Part shown: piece by piece, positions 1-10,200 of the stretch
Layout of the letters: each line of letters starts with the position of its first letter
How positions within the stretch are numbered: position 1 is the stretch's first letter
Origin: Sporolactobacillus inulinus
GTDB lineage: Bacteria; Bacillota; Bacilli; Bacillales; Sporolactobacillaceae
Reading direction: 5' to 3'
DNA: 64,000 nucleotides
Assembly: GCF_006539285.1 (NCBI RefSeq)
Contig: NZ_BJMS01000014.1
Coordinates: 1 to 64,000 of the forward strand
Translations under genes and position numbers: made by a program
The notes under the pieces: model-generated
Databases searched by the model: none
The model's input: the letters and a program-made list of their open reading frames with translations, nothing else
What the model was told of the DNA's origin: nothing

Positions 1-55
1 CGCTGGCGCCCAAGACCTCCACTTTGATTCTTGGTCAAGACACTGGTCTATGCTA

Positions 56-101
56 AAAAGGTGTCTCAAAGTGAAAAGCGGACGTTTGAGACACCTTTTT
101 C
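56..101. terminator. bidirectional Rho-independent terminator
   Basis: A 16-base arm beginning AAAAAGGTGTCTC pairs with its complement ending GAGACACCTTTTT, giving A-tract and T-tract flanks on both strands. It can end a + strand transcript entering from the left edge and the minus-strand chemoreceptor transcript. Confidence 0.85.
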
Positions 102-173
102 TTGCTTTTTATAAGCTTTTTAAATCTCTTTCTACCAGGAAACACAACGAAGGCCGTTTTGAGGCGGACCTTC

Positions 174-2186
174 TTATCCTTTGTTAATCACGAACTGGGC
201 AACTACTTGTCTTAATTCATCAGCAAGTATCGACAAGTTGGTTGCGTTATGGGCAATTTCTTCCATTGATGCCGATTGTTGTTCTGCTGCAGCCGATACA
301 TTTTCCGTTAGGCCGCTGGTCGTCTCAGACAGATGAGCAATTGCATTAATTCGTTCGACAATTTCTGCTGAAGACCCTGAAATTTTCTGAACAGAGTCAG
401 ACATCTCACTCGCTGCTTTTGATACCGAAGCAACCGTTTTCTCAACATCAGCAAACGTCGTCGTGGCGGTATCAGCCATACCGATTCCCTTGCTCACTTG
501 TTGCGATCCCGTTTTCATGGACTGTACGAGTTCTTGTACTTTTTCAGTAATCGAAGCCTCAGCCTCAGCAATCTTAGTGGTCGATTCTGCAGATTGGACG
601 GCGAGTTTCTGAATTTCAGCGGCTACCACACTAAATCCTTTACCATGTTCCCCAGCTCGCGCCGCTTCAATCGCTGCATTCAGAGACAGTAGATGGGTCT
701 GTGCCGCAATATCATTAATAAGATTATTTGTGTCGCTGATCTGATTCAACTTTCCTGCCAAATCATTTAATTCTTTAGCAAATTGATCATTGGTTGTCCG
801 AATGGTTTTGATTTGTTGAACGACTTGGGTCAACGCGTGTTTTCCATTGTTGACGGAATCCATCGCATCAACGGACCGTTTGCTAAGTACCGTGGCTTGT
901 GCAGCTATTTTCTCCGTCTCTTGATTGATCCGAGCAACATTATGCTTAGATGCGTCAACCTTTTGGTTCTGTTCTTGGGAGCCGGCGGCAATTTCTTGAA
1001 TTGATTGCGCGACTTCATCAGAGGTTGCGCGATTTTCCTCTGTTGAAGCGGTTAATTCTTCAGATGATGAGGCAACAGCAGTCGCTTTGTCATCTACTTG
1101 TATCAGGACATTGTTTAATGATGAAATCATCTGATTGAAACCCGTTCCCAATTGTTTAAATTCGTCAAAGCCTTCTTTTTCAGCGAGATGCGTCAGATCT
1201 TTCTCCGTGACTTTATGCGCAACTTGAAGCAGATTCTTAATTGGTCGGATGATGAAGTAGACCGTCATCAGCGCAAATACGGCAGCAATGATCGCCGTGA
1301 TTACACTAAGAAGGATTGAACTCATTAAGATGCTGTTGGTGTTTCTTGTAATATCACTGTTGTTAAGGGAGCCGACGATCACCCAGCCGGTATCCTTATT
1401 GGTTACATAAAAGTCCTTCTTCTCAATCCCTTTGTCGTTTGTTTCCAAAGATCCGCTGCTTGATTTCTTTATCTTTTTAAGCAATGCAGCGTTGGGAACC
1501 TTCGTCCCTGGTTTCAGTTTTGGATGCGCAACAATTTTTCCACTGGGACTCACGATAAATGCATAGCCGCTCTCGCCGACACGAACGGAATTGGAAATTT
1601 TTTGAAGCTCCCCGAGATTTAGATCGATTCCGACCACGCCTTGATTATCGGTGGTAGTAGAAGACAATGAAACAACATAATCTTTAACAAGGATCGAATT
1701 GTACGGCTCATTAACGACAACACGATGTGGCCGCTTCATTGCATCGATAAACCATGGCCGTGTGACGGGAGTAAATCCTTCAGGCTTAATCAATGATTGC
1801 GGTGTATATACATATCGGCCTTTCTTCGTCCCCACATAAGCCTGTGCAAGCCCGCTGTCGGCTTGTTGCTGTGAAAGGAGCGTCTTAATGGCTTCTCGAT
1901 TTTCTCCATTTGTTATGGATACGGCGGATATGTGGCTCGCTAAATAATCCAAACGCTCTTTCTCCAGGTTAATCGTTTGAGAAATATTTTGGTTTAATAA
2001 GTTGACACTATTCGTCGCGCTGCGTTCAATCTGCTCCGACACCTTATGACTGGCATTGATAAATGAAGCGACACCGACAATAATCGCAGGAACAAGCGCA
2101 ACAACGATCATAGAAGTCATTAATGTCCTTTTTAACTTGAGATTTAAACGCAAGCGTTTATGCTTTTTTGAACTATTTTTCGACAT
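174..2186 (-). CDS. methyl-accepting chemotaxis protein (dCache chemoreceptor)
   Basis: Transmembrane chemoreceptor passing an extracellular ligand signal to CheW/CheA. The N-terminus is basic, followed by a first membrane helix (about residues 22-45), an extracellular dCache-like region of about 240 residues, a second membrane helix (about 285-315), a HAMP domain and a long coiled-coil signalling domain. The hairpin-tip signature [19 protein letters not shown] is present, as expected for the kinase-contact region. The start used is the ATG at 2186, which has GGGGGA about 12 bases upstream; an ATG 10 codons earlier lacks a ribosome site, so the exact start is uncertain. The ligand cannot be read from sequence. 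The gene stands alone between terminators. Confidence 0.93.
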   Translation of the reverse strand: MSKNSSKKHKRLRLNLKLKRTLMTSMIVVALVPAIIVGVASFINASHKVSEQIERSATNSVNLLNQNISQTINLEKERLDYLASHISAVSITNGENREAIKTLLSQQQADSGLAQAYVGTKKGRYVYTPQSLIKPEGFTPVTRPWFIDAMKRPHRVVVNEPYNSILVKDYVVSLSSTTTDNQGVVGIDLNLGELQKISNSVRVGESGYAFIVSPSGKIVAHPKLKPGTKVPNAALLKKIKKSSSGSLETNDKGIEKKDFYVTNKDTGWVIVGSLNNSDITRNTNSILMSSILLSVITAIIAAVFALMTVYFIIRPIKNLLQVAHKVTEKDLTHLAEKEGFDEFKQLGTGFNQMISSLNNVLIQVDDKATAVASSSEELTASTEENRATSDEVAQSIQEIAAGSQEQNQKVDASKHNVARINQETEKIAAQATVLSKRSVDAMDSVNNGKHALTQVVQQIKTIRTTNDQFAKELNDLAGKLNQISDTNNLINDIAAQTHLLSLNAAIEAARAGEHGKGFSVVAAEIQKLAVQSAESTTKIAEAEASITEKVQELVQSMKTGSQQVSKGIGMADTATTTFADVEKTVASVSKAASEMSDSVQKISGSSAEIVERINAIAHLSETTSGLTENVSAAAEQQSASMEEIAHNATNLSILADELRQVVAQFVINKG

Positions 2187-2261
2187 ATTTCGATAAAATC
2201 CCCCTTTTTTCTCCATAATATATATATCGGAAAAAAGTAGAGGATGTGAAATACTATTTAA

Positions 2262-2636
2262 TTAAATGAAGCGAATCGACTCATTCACTTTAATACGCGG
2301 ATGCAGCGATTGCAGCACCGGGCAATTTTCTGCGATTTGATAGAAGACATGTTCAACCTCTTCACGATCACGTCCTTCCGCCTGCATCACAAATTGCACA
2401 TCAATACGTGCCAGCGGATTTGGGTAGTAGCTGCCAAGCTGATAATCAAGCACTACTTTCTTCATGGCATAGGTTACTTCACGCATATTAAGCAAGTTTT
2501 CAAAAACATAGGTGCTGCATGCTGCGGTCGCCGCTGCAACGAGCTGCACCGGTGAAAAGCCCGCCCCCTCCTTAAGGCACCAATTCCCCTGTTCGTGGAC
2601 AAGTTCCAAACGATCACGTTCTTGAATCAGTTCCAT
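2262..2636 (-). CDS. OsmC/Ohr-family protein
   Basis: Small (124-residue) OsmC-fold protein. Family members reduce organic or fatty-acid hydroperoxides with two cysteines. The first Cys (Cys40) lies in the helix AAATAACSTYVFENLL and the second (Cys105) in the motif ENCPVLQS, the expected order and spacing for the peroxidatic and resolving residues. The start is placed at the ATG 7 bases after AAGGGGG; an ATG seven codons upstream has no ribosome site. It more closely resembles the general OsmC/YhfA group than classical Ohr, so the physiological substrate is open. Confidence 0.88.
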   Translation of the reverse strand: MELIQERDRLELVHEQGNWCLKEGAGFSPVQLVAAATAACSTYVFENLLNMREVTYAMKKVVLDYQLGSYYPNPLARIDVQFVMQAEGRDREEVEHVFYQIAENCPVLQSLHPRIKVNESIRFI

Positions 2637-2870
2637 TCTCCAGCCCCCTTGATTCATGCAGGATTTGTTCCATTATATGGCCGTGCCTAAGCGAATATGT
2701 GCCGCTTCCGCTCAATTCACATGCCGATTCAGCTGAAAAAACTTTATCTTTATTGCTATATTTTGAAAATAACCGCATACTTTTTGCTATACTAATTGAA
2801 TGGATTTGTCACATTTCGTCCTGAATCATCACAGGCTGCCCACTCAATACCAGCGCAAAAGGAGTAAATT

Positions 2871-3896
2871 ATGGGAAAGAAAAAGGATTTGGAACAATCA
2901 CGAAGCTCGTCCAGAAGATCAAGAAAACGCCACCGTGTTTGGCGCTATATCTTACTGACCCTTGCGATTCTGCTTGTTGCCGGAACTGCTTTGAGCTTCT
3001 ATGAATTACACCGACTAAAACCGGTTAACCATTTCAATAACTTAAAAACGGTTGGTACCGGTGAACCGAGCAAGACCAAAAATTATAAAGAAAAAGCCGG
3101 AACCTTCAATGCACTGTTGATCGGCTCGGATTCTCGAAAAGGGTCAAAGGCCAGTCACACCGACTCGATGGTGCTAATTCATGCCGATTTAAACAAGCAT
3201 ACATACAACATGCTCAGCATCCCGCGTGATACCCGGGTCTACATGGATGGCTACGGGCATACAAAGCTGACGAGTGTCCAATACATTGCCCAAGTGAATC
3301 AAGGAACCAAAAAAGGCATTGAAACTGCGGTGTCCGCCGTATCCAACCTCACCGGTGTTCCGATTCATTACTACGCTGAAACCAATTATTGGGGGCTGCA
3401 GTATATGGTCGATGCACTGGACGGCATTGAAATGAATGTGCCGTTTAAAGTTACCCTTACCCACCCATGGTACGGTAAAAATGCAGGCAAAACCTTTGCC
3501 CCGGGCGTTCAAAAGCTGAGCGGCGAAATGGTCACCGAGCTCTGCCACGAGCGCTATTCGCTGCCGGGAACCGACTACGGACGGCAGCAGCTTCAACAGG
3601 CGGCGCTGATCGGCATTGCAAAAAAGATCATGCAGCCGTCCAACGTCACTCGGCTGCCGGCGCTGATGCAATCACTCTCCAAATTCTTGATCGCTACCAA
3701 CATGTCGACTGAAGACATGGTCAGTGTCGGATTAGGTGTAAAAGACAACTTTCATCCTGAGAAACAGATCAAGTACCGCCAGGTTAAGGGCCGCGGTGCA
3801 ACGATGCGCGATGATCTGCTTAAAGCAAACAACAGCCAAATCATTCTTGATGAAAACGAATTGAAAACAACGATCAAAAAGTATTTTTCAAACTAA
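2871..3896 (+). CDS. LytR-CpsA-Psr (LCP) family wall polymer ligase
   Basis: LCP proteins attach undecaprenyl-linked anionic polymers (teichoic acid, capsule) to peptidoglycan on the outside of the membrane. A highly basic cytoplasmic tail (residues 1-23) precedes one membrane helix (about 24-46). The LCP domain then shows LLIGSDSRKG, TDSMVLIHAD, SIPRDTRVYM and GYGHTKL, which carry the conserved Arg/Asp residues binding the pyrophosphate and Mg. The C-terminal ERYSLPGTDYGR block is also conserved. The start has AAAGGAG six bases upstream. It is a single gene, closed by hairpins at 3911-4015, facing the minus-strand dehydrogenase. Confidence 0.94.
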   Translation: MGKKKDLEQSRSSSRRSRKRHRVWRYILLTLAILLVAGTALSFYELHRLKPVNHFNNLKTVGTGEPSKTKNYKEKAGTFNALLIGSDSRKGSKASHTDSMVLIHADLNKHTYNMLSIPRDTRVYMDGYGHTKLTSVQYIAQVNQGTKKGIETAVSAVSNLTGVPIHYYAETNYWGLQYMVDALDGIEMNVPFKVTLTHPWYGKNAGKTFAPGVQKLSGEMVTELCHERYSLPGTDYGRQQLQQAALIGIAKKIMQPSNVTRLPALMQSLSKFLIATNMSTEDMVSVGLGVKDNFHPEKQIKYRQVKGRGATMRDDLLKANNSQIILDENELKTTIKKYFSN

Positions 3897-3905
3897 AAGT
3901 TGATC

Positions 3906-3940
3906 AAAAACCGCCCGTGCTTTTTGCACGGGCGGTATTG
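3906..3940. terminator. terminator hairpin between convergent genes
   Basis: Perfect 10-bp stem CCGCCCGTGC/GCACGGGCGG with a TTTTT loop. The T-run lies on the minus-strand side, so it chiefly stops transcripts coming from the dehydrogenase, although it also follows the LCP gene closely. Confidence 0.75.
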
Positions 3941-3974
3941 TCTACGGTCCGAAGCGCCGCAGCGATCGATTTTT

Positions 3975-4019
3975 AAAAAGAGAACCTCTGAAACGGTTGC
4001 AGTTTTAGAGGTTCTTTTG
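3975..4019. terminator. terminator hairpin (bidirectional)
   Basis: Stem of about 14 bp, AGAACCTCTGAAAC pairing with GTTTTAGAGGTTCT, with T-rich flanks on both strands. It sits between the stop codons of the convergent LCP and alcohol dehydrogenase genes. Confidence 0.8.
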
Positions 4020-4028
4020 CATGTATGC

Positions 4029-5156
4029 TCACTTTAAATGCAGATAAATGGCCTTTAAACGCGCCTTAGTGATCGGCACCGGGTTATTCTGCATGTTCGG
4101 TGCAAAGCTTTTGCTTACCAATTGATCAAGATCTTCTTCGAGGATGCCCGCCTCTGCTAAAGTCGTGCACAGCTGCATTTCCTTTTTCATCGCATCCATC
4201 TGATCGGCAAGCGCATTGCTGCTAGCGAAACCAAGCCGTCTGCTAAAAGCCTGCAGCCGTTCTGCTTCCGCACCTTCTTCACTGTTCAAACGCCAGAAGG
4301 ATGGCAGTGTGAACGCGCACGCCTCGCCGTGCACAATCCCGAAGTCTTGAGTCAACGGATAGGAACAGGCATGTGCGGCTGCCGTTTGCGTCTGTCCGAA
4401 AGCAAAGCCGGCAGTCACCGACGCCTCGCTCATCTTCGCCCGTGCTTCTCGGTTATTGGGTTCGCGATAAGCCGTCAGCAGTGCATCAAAGGCAAGCGCG
4501 GCCGCGCGTTCAGCTGCCAAATCGGTCAGCGGCTGATGCTTTTTTCCATAGTAGGCTTCCAGTGCATGCGCGATCACATCGAAACCGCTCGCTGCCGTTA
4601 CCTGAGGCGGACAGCTCATCGAAAGCTGCGGGTCAACAAGTGCATAAACCGGATACAGATTATCACTGCCGAGCAGTGCCTTCACCCCGCGCTCGGTATC
4701 GGTCAATACCGATGCAGTCGTCACTTCACTTGCCGTTCCCGATGTTGTTGGTACGGCAATCATCGGAATGCCCGCATGGTCAACCGAGCGCTGTCCGGAC
4801 AAAAAGTCGGCTGCACTGTACGGGGTTGTTGCTGTAAAACAAGCAGCCTTGGCACAGTCCATAATACTGCCGCCACCGAGTGCAATCGCAAAATCACATT
4901 GCTTATCGCGAAGGGTCATCGCACAGGCATCTGTATTCAACACCGTAGGATTCGGCTGAATTTCGGAAAAAATAGTGATAATTTTTCCATCCGACTGCTC
5001 CATAAGCTGCTGTGCAATCCCCGCACGCACCATTGACGGTGCACTAATCAGTAATCCACGCGAAAAACCGAACTGCTTGAGAATCTGCGGCAGTTTTTTA
5101 ATCTTGCCAAATCCGAAATCAACCGGTACCGGCTGTTTGTAGAAAAATTGCTCCAT
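4029..5156 (-). CDS. iron-containing alcohol dehydrogenase
   Basis: Group III metal-dependent NAD(P)-alcohol dehydrogenase of 375 residues, the usual length. The cofactor-binding glycine motif GGGSIMDCAKA and the following VPTTSGTASEVT are present. The metal site residues appear as FDVIAHALEAYYG (Asp and His), AAHACSYPLT (His) and FGIVHGEA (His). The overall pattern is close to proteins annotated as phosphonoacetaldehyde reductase or general alcohol dehydrogenase; the true substrate is unknown, and no phosphonate genes are nearby. The ATG start has a GGGGGA-type ribosome site about 6 bases upstream. A monocistronic layout is likely. Confidence 0.92.
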   Translation of the reverse strand: MEQFFYKQPVPVDFGFGKIKKLPQILKQFGFSRGLLISAPSMVRAGIAQQLMEQSDGKIITIFSEIQPNPTVLNTDACAMTLRDKQCDFAIALGGGSIMDCAKAACFTATTPYSAADFLSGQRSVDHAGIPMIAVPTTSGTASEVTTASVLTDTERGVKALLGSDNLYPVYALVDPQLSMSCPPQVTAASGFDVIAHALEAYYGKKHQPLTDLAAERAAALAFDALLTAYREPNNREARAKMSEASVTAGFAFGQTQTAAAHACSYPLTQDFGIVHGEACAFTLPSFWRLNSEEGAEAERLQAFSRRLGFASSNALADQMDAMKKEMQLCTTLAEAGILEEDLDQLVSKSFAPNMQNNPVPITKARLKAIYLHLK

Positions 5157-5278
5157 AGCGTCCCCCTCATTTGTCCGTGATCACATCGTACTACTCTCAT
5201 CTTAGAGCAGTCACGCTGGAAAACAAAGGGTGTTCACAACAAAAAGCTTTGTGCAAATGCATAATCCCTGATCGCGGG

Positions 5279-5908
5279 TTATAGCTCGCTAACCAGCTGC
5301 AGCACATCACTCGGCCGTTCTGCAATAAAATCAGGCCTTGCTTTTCGCACATTCTCCGCTCCATCAAAGCCCCACGCTGCCCAGACCACCCGAATACCGC
5401 TTTTTTGACCGGCAAGAACATCGCGCGCCTCATCACCAATGTAAACCACTTGATCTGGCTTTAACTTCTGACGTTTCAAATAGCTATTCATCAGCCGATC
5501 CTTAGCAAACAGTTTCCTTGAGCACATAATTGTGGAAAAACCATCCAAACCGTGAATCTTCAGGAAAAAGCGGATATTTTTCTCTTCATTCGAAGATAGA
5601 ATCGCCAAGCGGTAGCCCGCCTCCCGCAACTCCTGCACCATTTCCCGCGCACCTTTCATCAATGGAATCTCCATCATTGACTCTTGATAGTAGCGCGAGA
5701 TTTCACCGATCAAGAAAGGGATTTTATGAAAAGGTACATGCAGCGCCTTGCAGCGTTCCCGCATTGAGCGCGCCCTCAATTGTTCAAACAACGGATGGGT
5801 CATTCTTTCAAAACCATGCCGCTGTGCTAATTTATTATAGGCCGTCAGAAACGCTTCTCGCGAATCTGCCAAGGTTCCGTCAAAATCAAACAGGATCGCT
5901 TTCAACAT
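5279..5908 (-). CDS. HAD-superfamily hydrolase (phosphoglycolate phosphatase-like)
   Basis: Soluble haloacid dehalogenase-fold phosphatase of 209 residues. Motif I is FDFDGTLADS (nucleophile and acid Asp pair), motif II is the Ser in LAILSSNEEKN, and motif IV is YIGDEARDVLAG. A helical cap occupies about residues 18-85. It resembles the Gph/PpaX group, which hydrolyses small phosphate esters or pyrophosphate, but the substrate is not determined by sequence. The start chosen is the ATG 6 bases after GAGGTG rather than the GTG three codons earlier. It lies between unrelated genes and is probably independently transcribed. Confidence 0.9.
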   Translation of the reverse strand: MLKAILFDFDGTLADSREAFLTAYNKLAQRHGFERMTHPLFEQLRARSMRERCKALHVPFHKIPFLIGEISRYYQESMMEIPLMKGAREMVQELREAGYRLAILSSNEEKNIRFFLKIHGLDGFSTIMCSRKLFAKDRLMNSYLKRQKLKPDQVVYIGDEARDVLAGQKSGIRVVWAAWGFDGAENVRKARPDFIAERPSDVLQLVSEL

Positions 5909-6000
5909 CCGAATCACCTCAATTGTACACCTAGTTTATGGGACTCAAGCCACGGATAAGTCTGTAAGAGTGTATGCAGCTCGGGAGCAAACGACACCGC

Positions 6001-6894
6001 TTAAAACAAGCTGAGCAGTACATCAAGCGTCACAGCGCTCGCCACAGTCGTGATCAGCGTGCAGCTGGAAACAAATTGCGGTTTGGCATTGAACTGGATC
6101 GCATACAGCGTCGTATTCGCCGCACTCGGCATTGCCGCCATCACGATAATCACATTTTGCAAAAGCGGATCGATCGGGAACATCAAGCACACCCAATAAG
6201 CAATCAACGGCGACAAAACAAGCCGTACGACCGTTGCTAGACTGATTCGTCCCCAACTTATTCTATGTACATCAACATTCGCCAACTGCATCCCGAGGAT
6301 GACCATGATGACCGGAATCGATGCATCGCTGACGAGTTCGATACTTTGCAGAAAGTGGGCCGGAATTTCTATATGGAAGGATTGCAGCAGCAGCGCCGGA
6401 ATAATCGCATAGTTCATCGGCTGTTTCAGCACGGTCTGCAGTGCCATTTTCGCGCTCCCTTTTCCGTTTGCCGCAATATAGATGCCCACGATTCCCATAA
6501 GAATGGCATGAAAAATCATCAACGGCATCGCATATAAGACGCCCTGTTTTCCGAAAGCAAATAAAATAATCGGCACACCGTAATTGCCGCTGTTTGGAAA
6601 AATAGTCGAAAGCAAGAACGCATTCCGCTCGCTTTTATCATAACGAAAGAACCGGCAAAGAAGCAGTCCGGCCGCAATCAGCGCCACCATAATGATCACC
6701 GAAGTCACCACAATATAGTAGAAACTCAGATCCATTGGCGTTGTGTAGAACGTATCAAAAACTAAGAATGGAATCAGCAGATACACCGCAAGCGTCGAGA
6801 TCGGGAGCAAATCAAGTTTGAAAATTTTCTGTAAAAGATAACCGCTAAAAAAAATGAAGAATACCGGTAAAATCACATCAACAAAAATCAGCAA
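6001..6894 (-). CDS. AEC-family (auxin efflux carrier type) transporter
   Basis: Ten-helix membrane carrier of the AEC family, which in Firmicutes often moves malate or other organic acids. The reading frame continues upstream, but the typical family N-terminus (VDVILPVFFIFFSGYLLQ) begins right at a TTG codon preceded by GAGAGGGA at a 6-base gap, so the TTG at 6894 is the preferred start, giving 297 residues. The central region has the characteristic LSTIFPNSGNYGVPIILFAFG and the C-terminal half has MVILGMQLA and MAAMPSAANTTLYA, all family hallmarks. The neighbours give no substrate clue. Confidence 0.9.
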   Translation of the reverse strand: MLIFVDVILPVFFIFFSGYLLQKIFKLDLLPISTLAVYLLIPFLVFDTFYTTPMDLSFYYIVVTSVIIMVALIAAGLLLCRFFRYDKSERNAFLLSTIFPNSGNYGVPIILFAFGKQGVLYAMPLMIFHAILMGIVGIYIAANGKGSAKMALQTVLKQPMNYAIIPALLLQSFHIEIPAHFLQSIELVSDASIPVIMVILGMQLANVDVHRISWGRISLATVVRLVLSPLIAYWVCLMFPIDPLLQNVIIVMAAMPSAANTTLYAIQFNAKPQFVSSCTLITTVASAVTLDVLLSLF

Positions 6895-7255
6895 AAAGGT
6901 TCCCTCTCTCCATCGCACTTTTATTCTCTCTATCATTTTACGTTTTCGGAAATGCCGAGTACAAGCATTACTTTTCATAGATTGGAACGATTTCGTAGAT
7001 TGTTACCAATATCCGAGTAAAAGGACTAATTTTTTTCTTCCATTTTTCAGCATGGTTCCACACCTTTTTGTAAAAATAGGTGCGTTCAATGCTGCATGAC
7101 CGCTAGTTTTGTCAAATTCTGTTGTATTTTGATGATTTTTTATGATTTATCAATGATTGTTTCTTTGCTACGATTCTCTTAATTGTTGAAATAAACGCAT
7201 TTTTTATAAGATTCAACATTCTCAACGCGTTTATCGATTAATCAGGAGGGATTAC
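6895..7255. other. intergenic region upstream of the subtilase
   Basis: About 360 bases, AT-rich, between the divergently read carrier and protease genes. It must hold both promoters. A possible sigma-A promoter for the protease is listed separately; no repeat, RNA or coding sequence is seen. Confidence 0.5.
7183..7210 (+). promoter_or_regulatory. possible sigma-A promoter of the subtilase
   Basis: TTGTTG, a 16-base spacer, then TATAAG, ending about 45 bases before the subtilase ATG. The boxes are 4/6 and 5/6 matches; this is a weak call from inspection only. Confidence 0.35.
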
Positions 7256-10200
7256 ATGCTAAGCACACGCCACATGAAGTGGATCGCAGGATTACTCATT
7301 TTCATTCTTGTTCTGTCGAGTGTCTTTTCATTTTCAACAGCATCTGCCCATGCAGAGCGCCATGTGGAAACGATCAAACCCATGGACTTGAATAAAGCAG
7401 ATCTCCAGAACCTGAAGCAGACGATTGACAGCAAGAAAAAAAGTGCTGACATTGATCAAGGGCTCAATACCGACACGAGCAAACAACAAGCGATTATCGT
7501 AGAATTTACGACAGACCCGCTTGCCACCCACAAGCCAGGCGCCTCACTCAAATCAGCGAAGTCCTTTTCATCCGCAACAGCATTGCAAGCCATTAATAAA
7601 GAACATGCCGATTTTAAGGCTTCCTTACAAAGTGCGGCAAAAGTAAAAAGTTTCGCAGCTTCCTCCACCCAGTTTGGCTATGAATTTAAGCAAACCTTTA
7701 ATGGAATGGCCGTTAAACTGCCCGGCAATAAAATCAAAAGCATCGCAAAGCTTCCTTACGTTAAAAAAGTTTGGAAAGATCAAATCGTCCGCATTCCCGA
7801 AGATAAAATAACAAAGGTAGCTGAAGACGCAGTTTCTGCTAACATGGATCAAAGCCGTCCACAAATCGGCGTTGACAAAGCACGCAAAGACTTTGGGATC
7901 ACCGGTAAAGGCGCCAAAGTCGGTGTTCTAGATACAGGGATTGATTACAATCATCCGGAACTCAAGAATGTCTACAGCGGCGGCTATGATTTCATCGATA
8001 ACGATAATGATCCGATGGAAACAACGTATAATGATTGGAAAAAGAGCGGCGAAGCGGAAATCGATCCTGTTACGGGCAGTGAATACTACACCTCCCACGG
8101 AACGCATGTTTCCGGAACGATTGCTGCATCTGAACTTGGCATCGCCCCCGATGTCGAACTCCACGTCTACCGCGTCCTCGGTCCCTATGGCAGCGGCGCG
8201 TCCTCAGGAATTATCGCTGCAATCGACCGTGCCTATACAGATGGAATCGATGTCATTAATCTGTCCCTTGGCTCTTCGGATAATCAGCCTTACGGCGCTG
8301 ATTCGGTTGCTATTAATAATTTTTCACTAGCCGGAAAAACGGCCGTTATTTCGGCGGGTAATTCCGGACCTTCAGCAGGGACATTGGGATCGCCGGGAAC
8401 GTCCCCGCTTGCGATCACCGTTGGCGCCAGTGACTCGCCGACAAGCACGCCGGCATTCAATGGATCAGCAGGTGATCTCAAACTTGACCTGACCAACATT
8501 GCGACCGGACTCGGCGACGACGTTGCACCACTGCAAGGCAAAGACTATGCAGTGGTTGATTGCGGCCAAGGTCTTGAAGGACAGTTTGACGATAATGCTC
8601 TGAAAGCGCAAGATTCAATCGCCCTCATCCAACGGGGCGGCAACTATTTTGTTGATAATCTTGCAAATGCGAAAAAACACGGTGCAAAGTTTGCGATTAT
8701 TTATAACAATTCGGACGTCATGTTCGACTACAATTTTGGCTCATCAAAGAATTACGTTCCCTCCTTCAGCCTGAACAAAGCGCAAGGCGATGCCTTAGTC
8801 GCTGCCTTGAAGAAAAATCCAACACTGAAAGTGAACTTCGGCACCATGCACACCATCGAAAAGTCCGGAGACAATCTTGCCGATTTCAGTTCCAGAGGTC
8901 CGGTTGGCATGACCTATGACATTAAGCCTGATCTAACGGCACCGGGCGTTGCCATTGACTCGACAGCTCCTTACTACATCAACGCACCGGACAACGCCAA
9001 CGATTACACCTACGCTTATCAGATGATGGACGGCACATCAATGGCCGCTCCGCATGTCACCGGCGTGGCCGCACTCCTGTATAGTCAAGCAAAAGCGGAA
9101 GGAAAGACGTTGACCCCAGCAGAAGTAAAATCAGATTTGATGAGTACGACGGATCCGCTCAGCAAACCATGGTCCGTTTTTGAAGCTGGCGCAGGTCGCA
9201 TTGATGCTTATAAAGCATTGAATCATCCGACAACATTTACCGTTCAGAACACCGCGACATCGCTGGATCTGAATTCCGGCGTCAAGCAAGAAATTCCTTA
9301 TTTAACCGGCTCCGCGGCATTCGGCGCATTCTTTGATCAAAAAGCGCGCGACGTCGGCAAAACAGTTAAGATACACAATAGTGGTTCCCGTACAAAGACA
9401 TTCACGCTAAAAGGTACGTTCAATGGAGCAAATGTGGGTGCACCCGGAAATGGCGGATTAACACTCGATCTGCCAAAATCAGTCACCGTTCCTGCAGGCG
9501 GAAATGCTTCCATTCAGCTGACGTTGCATCTTCCATCAGGGACCGCCTACAACAGTTATCAAGGATTTATCACCGCGACAAGCGGTTTAGACACAACGCG
9601 AATCCCATTTTCAACAACCGTTGCAAAACAGCCGGTGGCCGCATCCGCCGACCTTGACCGCTATATAACGCTTAAAGACAGCGGTGATGTGTCCCACTAT
9701 CCATGGGAAAACGACAATGTTGATGGCTACGTGAAGATGAATTCGCCAAAAGATACCGTATGGATCATCGTTTATGACGCCAATACCGGAAAACCGTTCG
9801 GCGTCGCCAATATCTTTGCGATTAAAAATAAAACAGGCGAGCTAAAGCTTGGAGATGCCTGGAACGGAACCTACCTTGATCTCGCAAGCAATGAAACCAA
9901 ACAAGCACCGGCTGGCGACTATCTCCTCGACTACTGGTTTGTCAATGATGATCCAAACGACGCAGGAACTGACCTTATCGTTCCAATTTCAGTTATTGAT
10001 CAAGATTCCAAGGATCAAAAACCTTCATTATCTCTTGAAACGAAATCAAGTGCTTACACAGTCAAACCGTCAGATCTGACAACCGAACTCAATCCTGAAA
10101 CTGGAAAAAAGGAAAAAGCATTTTGGATCAAAGGCAATCTGAAAGACCCGGCGCTCGATTATTTATGGAATACATGGACACAACGCTATGACTACCACGG

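Noticed and set aside
3..56. Short + strand frame at the left edge ending in TAA just before a terminator
   Set aside because: Only 17 codons are visible; it could be the C-terminus of an upstream gene but nothing in it can be recognised.
4329..5036. About 235-codon + strand frame opposite the alcohol dehydrogenase
   Set aside because: Antisense shadow with Arg/Cys-rich composition unlike a folded protein.
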